Translations under genes and position numbers: made by a program
Notes under the pieces: model-generated
Told to the model about the DNA's origin: nothing
Database searches by the model: none
What the model saw: the letters and a program-made list of their open reading frames with translations, nothing else
Part shown: positions 1 through 6,900 of the stretch, piece by piece
Layout: every line of letters begins with the position of its first letter
Position numbering within the stretch: the stretch's first letter is position 1
Source of the DNA: an uncultured Pseudorhodobacter sp.
GTDB lineage: Bacteria > Pseudomonadota > Alphaproteobacteria > Rhodobacterales > Rhodobacteraceae
Length of the DNA stretch: 7,172 nucleotides
Reading direction: 5' to 3'
Assembly: GCA_945957495.1 (NCBI GenBank)
Contig: CAMFLG010000155.1
Location: 1 to 7,172, forward strand

Positions 1-3000
1 GGTCCAGGTGCTGTCAGCCGACAACGAAATGTCCATGAACCCGCCAAGGCCGCCGCCACTGCCCTTGCCACCAACACCGATGTTGAGGTTAAGCGTCTCA
101 TCCCCCGACCCTTTGGTTTGCGCCGACCCCACGGCCCCCAGCCCGCCGCCACCGCCAATCGCCTGTGCAAGGATCGCGTTGGCGTTTTCACCATAGGTAG
201 TGACGCTACTTGCGTTGTTCAGGCTAAGGGAAACACTCCCCGCATTACCGCCCGTGCCTCCAGCCCCGCCAACGCCGACGTTGATCGCGGCGCTCACCGA
301 CGTGGTTCCGCGCTCGTCGTCGGCTTCGCCGGTCGGCTGTTCTTCGTCGTCTTCGTCGGATTGCTGCAACACACGGCCGATCGCATCCGAACTGCCCCCG
401 ATACCGCCGCCACCGCCGATCGCCTGCGCAACGATGCCGATGGAGCCGTCGCCCTGAGTCTGGATCGCGGTGCCATCAAGCGACACCGTCACCACGCCGC
501 CATTGCCGCCACCGCCACCGCTGCCCCCAACAGCCACCGAAACCTCAGAGCCAAAGCTTACATCGTCCACAGGTACAGCCACGTCGATTGCCCGCGCGGT
601 AGACGAGCCGCCCATACCACCGCCACCACCAACAGATTGAGCGACGACGCCAAAGGCGTCAGTGATGGTGTTGCCGGTTTCACCGTTGCTGCCAACCCCG
701 GCACCCGTTGAAATGGTGGTATTGACCAGATCTACCGTGGTCGTCCCGCCATTGCCGCCGGTGCCGCCTTCGCCGCCCACGCCGACAGCAAGGGTAAAGC
801 CCGCCGCGGTGTCATGCGAATAGGCAGAACCACCCGTGCCGCCGCCGCCGCCAATGCTTTGCGCAACCAGCCCGGCGGCATGGGTGCCCGAGGTGGTCAG
901 ACCCAGCCCGTCAAAACTCAGCTGCGCGGCGCCGCCTGCACCGCCAGAGTTGCCGCCGCCCGCAATCTGGAACGAGGCGATGGTAAGCCCGCCGCCGTTC
1001 GCATCCCCACCAGAGCCACCGCCGCCGCCGATGCTTTGCGCCAACACAGCATGGGCGTTTGCGCCAGCGGTGTTCAGGGTAAGGACATTTCCGACCCCGT
1101 TCACCAGATTGCTGACCGAAGCCGCAGCGGCATTCCCGGCAACCCCACCTGTGCCACCCACACCCACCGTCGGAATCGCGGACAAACCGGCAAAGCTGAA
1201 CGCCGCGCCGCCATCCCCGCCGCCACCGCCAATCGACTGAACCTCAATGCCATAGGCGTAATCGCCTGCCGTCGATACAAGGCCGCCCGCAAAGGTAATG
1301 CCCGCATCGGCAGTGGCCCCGCCGATACCGCCCTGGCCTCCAACCGCCACAACGCCGCTGGCGCTGTTGGCAACGCCGCCCCCGCCCCCAATGGACTGCG
1401 CCAGTACACCCGCTGCGGATGTGCCTTGTGTCCGCACCGTACCTGCCAGCAGGGCCGAGGTCTGACCAGCGGCCCCGCCAGTACCCGCGCCAGAACTGCC
1501 GCCCAGCACAATCAACCCGCTGCTGTCACCGCCCATGCCACCCGCGCCGCCGATGGACTGCAACACAACACCCCGCGCCGCGTTGCCCGTGGTCGCCACA
1601 TCAACACCGCCGCGCACAAACACCGCGCCCGCATTTCCGCCGGCACCGGTGCTGTCTGTAACCTGGCCGAACAAGTCAAAACTGTTGCCGACATTGCCGC
1701 CCGCCCCACCGATGGACTGGGCGATGATACCGCTGGCGTTATCGCCTGCGGTATGGATGCTGACGCGGCCAGAGGCATCCGCCACCCCGGCGCCAAGCTG
1801 ATCGTTCACGACATCGCCAAAGGTCAGGTTCAACTCTCCACCCGCGCCGCCCTGACCGGCACGCGCGGCGTTTGTGTTGATCGTGCCGCTTGACGGGATG
1901 TAGTCACCGCCGTTTCCGCCTTGCGACCGCGCAGCCACACCATAGGCATCCGCCCCGTTTGTGGTGATTGACGTGCCGCCGTCCATTAGAATGCCGACCG
2001 CGCCGCCATTTCCGGCGACCGCCCCGTCGCTGTCTTCGCGCCCGTCACCACCCAGCCCGCCAAAGCTAAGTTCCACGACCCCGGCGACATAGTTGCCGCT
2101 GGCTGCAATCACGGCACCGTCCGTCACGGCAACTGTAATCGCGCCCGCATTCGCGCCCTGCCCGCCAGCGTTATTGCCGCTGCCCAGCGTCTGCGGCCCG
2201 CTGCCACCATCGCCGCCCTTGGAAACCGCGACAAGCACCCCCGATTGCTGGACCTTTCCAAGATTGGCGGGCACGCTGACCGGGGCAGTATCCGTCGCAT
2301 AATCATTGGTCGTGGGATTGTAGCCGTCCTGTGGTGCGGCCAAACCGTTGGCCGTGACAGAGACATTGGCGCTGGTGCTGATGGAAACGGCAGAGCCGCC
2401 TTCGCCGATACCGCCATCGTCAGACCCGTCGGAAGAGGCTTCGCCCGGGCCGCCAAAGCTGGCGCCGTAGATGCCGCGCACCCCCTCGTCAATCACGTCG
2501 GTGCTGGTCACGGATTGCACAGTTACCGAAACGACGCCGGTGTTGGTGATAGTGGTCGTACCAGCATTGCCGCCTTCGCCATTGTCCTTGCCACCGACGC
2601 CGCCGATATTTTCGGCACCAATACCCCAGACATAGTGCGCCGCCGATGGCGCACTCAGCGTGATCAGGCCGTTGTTTGTGATCGTCAGAGCCTCGCCATC
2701 ACCCGCAGCGCCACCATGCTGATCACCCGCCGTGTCATTCTGTTCGCCGCCGCCGCCTGTCACAATGGATCCCAGTATCCCGGCGCCGCCTTTCGCCATT
2801 GTGACGCCAGTCATGGCCAGCGTGCCGGAATTTGTGATGGTCAACGGTCCTGCATGACCGCCATTGCCGCCATCACCGCCGCCAACGCTGCCCTGACCGC
2901 CGCCGCCAGTGCCGCCGATACTGGCTGCATAGATAGCGACGGCGCGGCCCGGATCATCCCAGACACCGGGATTAGAGCCGTCATCCGTGCCTTCTGTCGT

Positions 3001-3453
3001 GGGCACAGACAGGGCGCCAAAGGCAATCATCCCGCTGTTGGTGATTGTTATGACACCCCCATCACCGCCGCGCGTACCACCCTTGGTGACATCCGCATTG
3101 CCGACACCGCCGCGCAATCGCACGAACAGGCCCTCGTTCTGTCCGGCGGCAGTGGTGAAATCAGCCATGTTGTTAAGGGTGTAGTTGCCGCCAGGCGCCG
3201 CGTTGACCCCATTGGTTCCGTTCGTGCCGGTAAAATCAATATGAACCCCAGTGCCTTGCGCACCCGTAGGCACAGTGCAAGTGACTGCGGCCGTCGCATT
3301 TGCTGCGGCGCATCCCGTGAAATAATTCGGGTCCGCAATCGCCGCGCTGCCCGCGATCAATGCCGCCACGCAGGTTGAGACAAGAAGGCCAATGCGCGAA
3401 AGATTCAACGCCGCAGTGTTGGCCGGACCATTCAGCATCAATACCTGAAACAT
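1..3453 (-). CDS. Glycine-rich repeat surface protein, probable autotransporter adhesin passenger (3' partial)
   Basis: An unbroken frame runs from an ATG at 3453-3451 to the window edge: 1151 codons with no stop. The start is supported by GAAGGA seven bases upstream and by a following signal peptide ending near residue 40. The mature protein begins DPNYFTGC and is very rich in Gly, Ala, Thr, Ser and Asn. Residues 135-306 carry TITNSG-type strands, typical of beta-helical passengers. From residue 578 on, nine copies of (A/L/V)Q(S/A)(I/V)GG(G/A)GG recur. No enzymatic motif was seen. Proteins with AQSIGGGGG ladders and such a signal peptide are commonly annotated as large autotransporters with a C-terminal outer-membrane barrel; that part would lie beyond base 1, so the class is inferred. 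The gap to the upstream cellulase is 215 bp, so it may have its own promoter. Alternative: another type of secreted glycine-rich surface protein. The gene call is near certain; the function is moderately supported. Confidence 0.9.
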   Translation of the reverse strand, partial: MFQVLMLNGPANTAALNLSRIGLLVSTCVAALIAGSAAIADPNYFTGCAAANATAAVTCTVPTGAQGTGVHIDFTGTNGTNGVNAAPGGNYTLNNMADFTTAAGQNEGLFVRLRGGVGNADVTKGGTRGGDGGVITITNSGMIAFGALSVPTTEGTDDGSNPGVWDDPGRAVAIYAASIGGTGGGGQGSVGGGDGGNGGHAGPLTITNSGTLAMTGVTMAKGGAGILGSIVTGGGGEQNDTAGDQHGGAAGDGEALTITNNGLITLSAPSAAHYVWGIGAENIGGVGGKDNGEGGNAGTTTITNTGVVSVTVQSVTSTDVIDEGVRGIYGASFGGPGEASSDGSDDGGIGEGGSAVSISTSANVSVTANGLAAPQDGYNPTTNDYATDTAPVSVPANLGKVQQSGVLVAVSKGGDGGSGPQTLGSGNNAGGQGANAGAITVAVTDGAVIAASGNYVAGVVELSFGGLGGDGREDSDGAVAGNGGAVGILMDGGTSITTNGADAYGVAARSQGGNGGDYIPSSGTINTNAARAGQGGAGGELNLTFGDVVNDQLGAGVADASGRVSIHTAGDNASGIIAQSIGGAGGNVGNSFDLFGQVTDSTGAGGNAGAVFVRGGVDVATTGNAARGVVLQSIGGAGGMGGDSSGLIVLGGSSGAGTGGAAGQTSALLAGTVRTQGTSAAGVLAQSIGGGGGVANSASGVVAVGGQGGIGGATADAGITFAGGLVSTAGDYAYGIEVQSIGGGGGDGGAAFSFAGLSAIPTVGVGGTGGVAGNAAAASVSNLVNGVGNVLTLNTAGANAHAVLAQSIGGGGGSGGDANGGGLTIASFQIAGGGNSGGAGGAAQLSFDGLGLTTSGTHAAGLVAQSIGGGGGTGGSAYSHDTAAGFTLAVGVGGEGGTGGNGGTTTVDLVNTTISTGAGVGSNGETGNTITDAFGVVAQSVGGGGGMGGSSTARAIDVAVPVDDVSFGSEVSVAVGGSGGGGGNGGVVTVSLDGTAIQTQGDGSIGIVAQAIGGGGGIGGSSDAIGRVLQQSDEDDEEQPTGEADDERGTTSVSAAINVGVGGAGGTGGNAGSVSLSLNNASSVTTYGENANAILAQAIGGGGGLGAVGSAQTKGSGDETLNLNIGVGGKGSGGGLGGFMDISLSADSTWT
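142..1728 (-). repeat. AQSIGGGGG repeat ladder
   Basis: Nine well-kept copies of the six-residue core lie at residues 578 (AQSIGG), 631 (LQSIGG), 685 (AQSIGG), 738 (VQSIGG), 805 (AQSIGG), 864 (AQSIGG), 938 (AQSVGG), 1009 (AQAIGG) and 1096 (AQAIGG). Each is preceded by a small or hydrophobic G/A-(V/I/L)-(V/I/L) strand and followed by more glycines. Spacings are 53, 54, 53, 67, 59, 74, 71 and 87 residues. Between cores there are further V-G-V-G-G stretches, for example GVGGEGGTGGNGG near residue 900. The codons vary between copies, so this is an old, selected protein repeat rather than a recent DNA duplication. Confidence 0.9.
310..360 (-). other. Acidic insert in the repeat ladder
   Basis: Residues 1032-1048 read SDEDDEEQPTGEADDER. 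This highly charged, glycine-poor stretch interrupts a region otherwise made of Gly, Ala, Ser, Thr and Val. It sits just after the AQAIGGGGGIGG core at 1009 and before the next VGVGG strand. It is in frame and in normal codons, so it is not a frameshift. It could be an exposed loop or a metal-binding patch; that is inference. Confidence 0.8.
1915..3051 (-). repeat. N-terminal degenerate repeats with TITNSG-type strands
   Basis: In the glycine-rich protein, TITN(S/N/T)G strands start near residues 135, 204, 256 and 300. Each is followed by a Gly-rich turn and a degenerate version of the later SIGG motif: AASIGG 176, GSIVTGG 228, AENIGG 280, GASFGG 330, AVSKGG 409, ELSFGG 461 and ARSQGG 508. 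Periods are mostly 47-52 residues, with one of 79. The alternation of short beta strands and glycine turns is what parallel beta-helix passengers look like. These copies have diverged much more than those nearer the window edge. Confidence 0.75.
3334..3453 (-). other. Signal peptide of the glycine-rich protein
   Basis: Residues 1-40 have a polar N-region of about 20 residues ending in Arg20. A hydrophobic core follows (IGLLVSTCVAALIAGSAAIA), with small residues before a likely cut after AIA at residue 40, leaving DPNYF as the mature N-terminus. This points to Sec-dependent export. An in-frame ATG at codon 6 would leave the same core, so it is a possible alternative start, but the ribosome binding site fits codon 1 better. 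No lipobox is present: the Cys at residue 28 lies inside the core. Confidence 0.8.
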
Positions 3454-3460
3454 ATTTTAT

Positions 3461-3466
3461 TCCTTC
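3461..3466 (-). promoter_or_regulatory. Ribosome binding site of the glycine-rich protein
   Basis: GAAGGA on the minus strand lies seven bases before the ATG at 3453. It is a near-consensus Shine-Dalgarno in an A/T-rich leader, and it fixes the start of a gene that has no stop within the window. Confidence 0.8.
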
Positions 3467-3468
3467 AA

Positions 3469-3498
3469 AATCAATTTTCTAGCGTAGTTACCTGTCAA
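3469..3498 (-). promoter_or_regulatory. Possible promoter for the glycine-rich protein
   Basis: A perfect TTGACA lies at 3498-3493. The best -10 candidates at 17-18 bases are weak (ATTGAT or TTGATT, ending at 3469-3470). The implied transcript start would fall almost on the ribosome binding site, which argues against this pairing. A promoter in the gap is expected from the 215-bp spacing, but this one is only a candidate. Confidence 0.25.
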
Positions 3499-3504
3499 GT
3501 TTTT

Positions 3505-3522
3505 CCGGCATGTAAGAGCCGG
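3505..3522. repeat. Inverted repeat in the gap
   Basis: CCGGC at 3505-3509 and GCCGG at 3518-3522 form a 5-bp stem with an 8-base loop. On the minus strand it is followed by AAAAA, not a T-run, so it is not a terminator for the cellulase. It lies just upstream of the TTGACA hexamer, so an operator role is conceivable but unsupported. Confidence 0.4.
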
Positions 3523-3533
3523 TTAAGCCGATA

Positions 3534-3560
3534 AAACTCTGCGACGATCAACGCTCGTCG
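3534..3560 (-). terminator. Weak terminator-like hairpin after the cellulase gene
   Basis: CGACGA at 3542-3547 and TCGTCG at 3555-3560 form a perfect 6-bp stem with a 7-base loop. Read on the minus strand, the stem is followed by CAGAG and then only four T at 3537-3534. This is a poor match to a Rho-independent terminator. It may be a partial terminator or simply a chance inverted repeat. Confidence 0.25.
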
Positions 3561-3577
3561 TAGAGTGGTAACTGATT

Positions 3578-3627
3578 CAGGCTGTTGTGCAAGAAACCTG
3601 TATGCTGGCTGCAGGCTTTACAGCCTG
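3578..3627. repeat. Competing inverted repeats downstream of the cellulase stop
   Basis: CAGCCTG at 3621-3627 can pair with CAGGCTG at 3578-3584 (7 bp, long loop). Its CAGCCT... arm can also pair with CAGGCT at 3612-3617 (6 bp, 4-base loop). GGCTG at 3607-3611 can also pair with CAGCC at 3621-3625. The structures exclude one another. None has a following T-run on either strand. They lie 42 or more bases past the cellulase stop. Confidence 0.4.
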
Positions 3628-3668
3628 ATATTCCTGCACCTCTTTGCCGCACTGGCACTCCTCGTCGC

Positions 3669-3962
3669 CTAGAACAGCTGATCCAGCTGTGCCGGATCAA
3701 GGACGGCCATTCTTGCAATCCCGAGAAAGCTGTCCTGAAGCTCGAAAAGATGTGCGATTGACGAGCCGTCAGCCTGCTCGAATATGCCCTCTGACGCTGC
3801 GCTTGCAGAAACCGGCACATGCCACTCTGACAAGGCGCCCGCATGACCCTGGACTTCGACTTGCGCCACAAAGTCATATGCATCGGATGACGCCATCGTC
3901 TGCACCCACGACGGATCGGATGCCGAAGTGTCAGCCACCCGTGCGGCAATGGCTGTCACTGC
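3669..3962 (-). other. C-terminal tail of the cellulase
   Basis: The last 97 or so residues follow the closing DDD of the split Calx-beta. They have no repeat or catalytic motif that I recognise. They are rich in Ala, Ser, Asp and Val and end with an acidic and hydrophobic stretch (HLFELQDSFLGIARMAVLDPAQLDQLF in two parts). No glycine-rich RTX nonapeptides precede it. A C-terminal export signal for a type I system would look broadly like this, but that is only a hypothesis. Confidence 0.5.
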
Positions 3963-6900
3963 ATCGTCATCAAGGATGGTGCCCTGACCCGTCCCATCCG
4001 CAACCGTCACGCCAACCGGATTGGACAGGACCACCGCGAACCGTTCGTTCGGCTCTTGCAGGGCATCTCCCGTGATGGCAACCTTGATCGTCTTTGTCGT
4101 CTCACCAGCATGAAACAACAGCTGGCCCGACTGAGTTGTAAAATCCGCGATTGCCGCCGTCCCCTCCACAGTGTGCCAGTCCACGCTTACATCCGATGTC
4201 GCAGCCTCGGTCAGCGTGACGGTAAAGCTGGCGTAATGAGCCGGGTCGCCGCCGGTCGCACCAGTTTCAATCAGGTCATCCTCGATCGGGGTCAGATAGA
4301 CCATCTTGTTGTTGTTCACCGTTGTCCAGTCATCCTTGAGGATGCCGCCGGTATCACCGGAATTCGGGTTCCAGGACCAATAGGTCCAGCTGATGCCCTT
4401 GGTGCCCGCCGCTAAGTCCACGGTGCCGTTATTGTCAAAGTCACCGCCCAGATAGGCGGTAATGGCATCAAGCCACTGAATATCCTTGGCAGCCGTCAGC
4501 TTTGTGCCGAATTCGCCAAGATAGACGGGTGCGATGCCTTCACGGAAGATATAGCCCCAGGCCTGATCAAAAACCGCAGACAGGTTGTTGGGATAGTCGG
4601 GGCTGCTGAACCACTTCTGATCATAGACGCTTTGCGGGTAGTCATGCGCCGAATAGACCAGCTTGTTGTCCAGCGTTAGGTCAATCGGGCGGTCCCTCAC
4701 CCCCATCAGGTTGCCGCCCCACCAGTAATTCTGGCCCTTGTAGCTCGCCACCCCTTCGACAAAGATCAGCCAGTTCGGGTTGACCTGACCAATTGCATTC
4801 CCGGCCGTTTCCGCCGCAAGCGCCCAGTCCTTGGCCCCGCCACCGCCCCAGGTGCCGTTATAGGGCTCGTTGTGAAGGTCGGCGCCGATGACGGCGGTGT
4901 TGTCGGCATAGCGTTCGGCCAGCATCTGCCAATCGGCGACCCAAGCGGCCTGCGTATGTGTGCTGTCATACCAGAGCCCGTTTTCCGAAGTTCCATTGCC
5001 CGCGCTGCTGCGGTGGTGATCCAGAATGATCTTGATGCCGATCTGTTCAGCATAGGCCACGATCTTGTCCATGATCTGCAGCGCGGTCAGCCCCTTCAGA
5101 TCGGGATTCTTGTTGTAGTCAATGCCCCCGGGCGTGGCGGTGGAGTGCAACATGTCGCTGGAAAAGGGCAGACGGATGGTGTTGAACCCTTCTTGCACCA
5201 TCTGCTTCATCATGTCCTGATAGCTGCGCGTCCACAGGCCGTTGGGGTTCATGTTCGTGCCTTCAAAGCCGAACCAGTTCACCCCCGAGATCTGAACGGA
5301 ATGGCCCATGGCATCGACAATCTGATTGCCTGAGGTGCTTAGCCAGCCCGGCCCCGATGTGCCCTCGGTTACTTGTGCATCAGAAATCGAAATCTGCGGC
5401 GCCTTCGGCAGAGCCGTGTCATTGTCGATGATCTGCCCCTGACCGACCGCGTCGCTCAGCTTGGCATTGCGGGCGTTGCTAAGAACCACATTGAACTGTT
5501 CCAGAGCTTCGGCAACCTTGTCGCCCAGTACCCGCACAGAAATTGTCTTGGTCGTTTCGCCTGCCGCAAAAATCAGGCTGCCGGTCTTGGCAACATAATC
5601 AACACCGGCGTGGGCCTTCGCATCTTGGGTGGCATAATCAACCCTCACCGACTTCGCCATCGCTTCAGACAGACTGACCGTGAACTGGATCAATTTGTAG
5701 CCAGTATTCCCTTCGGTCACTGTCGCATCACTGATGGAGAGACTGGGCAGATCATCGTTTACGATTGTCGCCACACCGATACGGTCGGCAATCATGGCGT
5801 TCTTCGCGCCTGACAGCTTCACCTGAAACGTCTCATTGCCTTCGATCACAGTGTCGCCGCTGATATGGGTCATGATCTCTTGGCTGGTTTGGCCCGGAGC
5901 AAAGGTAATGGTGCCACTGGTCGCCGCATAGTCCGACCCCGCATGGGCCGAACCATCCGCAGTGGTGTACTGCACCGTGATCGTTTCCGACGAGGCCTTG
6001 GACAAAGTCACCATCAAATGCAGATGCCCCATGCCATCATCACCCTCGGACATCGCAATATCCATGATGCGGATCTTCGGTGCTTCGCCAGGGTTTGGAT
6101 CGACGTCATTGTCAAGAATCGTTGCCGTTGCCGTACTGGTGCCAAGGGTTGCCCCTTTGGGCGAAGACAGCATCACGGTGAAGGTCTCTGTCAATTCCAC
6201 CAGCTTGTCGTTGATCACCGGAATCTTGATCACCGCCTGGGTCTGACCCGCCGCGATCGTCACGGTGCCGACCTGCGCCTGATAGTCCGCCCCGGCAACC
6301 GCAAGGCCGTTCATCGTTGTATAGCTCACGCTTACATCATGGTCGGTGGCCGCAGACAGACTAACCAGCAGCGACATGGTTTTCTGGCCGGTATCACCTT
6401 CGGTCAACGTGGCGCCCGCAACCGACAGTTGGGGTGTGCTGGCGGCGGCACTGTCCAGCACACCCTGCCATTCCGCGCGCGCGTCCACAGAAAGCGCTGT
6501 GATATTCGTCATCGTCAGTTCTGCCAGCGAAACGCCGGTCAGCGTGTAGGTCTGCTTGTTGTTCACGATGCTGATCACGGTAGAGCCATCCACCTCGGTC
6601 AGCGAAAATTCGGCTGCCTTGAACCAGCCGAAATCCAGCTTGTCACTGGCGGGATCGAAGTGCAGCACGGTATTCACGCCATACTGCCATGAAATCTTGA
6701 ATGTCTCACCCTCAACACCCGACGAGGGATTGCCTGCACCAACCCCGCTTGGCCATTGTGCGGTGCCAGCAACCGGGACATTCTGCGGCACGATCTGGCG
6801 ATCCGACACGGGGCCAAAACCCAGTTGCAGGTGCAGCCGGTCTTCACGCACCTCGGAATAGTAAAAGCGAAAGTTCTCCAGCGTCAGTTCTGCTTTTGTC

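Noticed and set aside
118..711. 197-codon plus-strand open frame
   Set aside because: Same reason: antisense of the repeat ladder, including the reverse of the acidic insert.
814..1893. 359-codon plus-strand open frame rich in Arg, Ala and Thr
   Set aside because: It is the complement of the AQSIGGGGG repeats; its composition follows from the opposite frame and no start signal is evident.
2245..3378. 377-codon plus-strand open frame
   Set aside because: It lies exactly opposite the glycine-rich repeat gene. Its protein has no recognisable family or signal, and stop-poor GC-rich repeat DNA gives long antisense frames for free.
1..3453. CRISPR array or DNA satellite suggested by the repetitive text
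   Set aside because: The repetition is at protein level with variable codons and variable spacing, and is fully explained by the glycine-rich repeats.
3548..3949. 133-codon minus-strand frame crossing the end of the cellulase gene
   Set aside because: It overlaps the coding tail in another frame and has no domain; it is Arg-rich and looks like a shadow frame.
5330..5360. Direct target-site-like repeats flanking the GH5 insertion
   Set aside because: The junctions share only short Gly/Pro codons (TSGPG against TGGDP); I see no matching direct repeat that would show a recent mobile insertion.
5865..6692. 275-codon plus-strand frame opposite the Calx-beta region
   Set aside because: It is rich in Arg, His and Gly without motifs, and the opposite strand carries clear domains with catalytic and calcium-binding residues.
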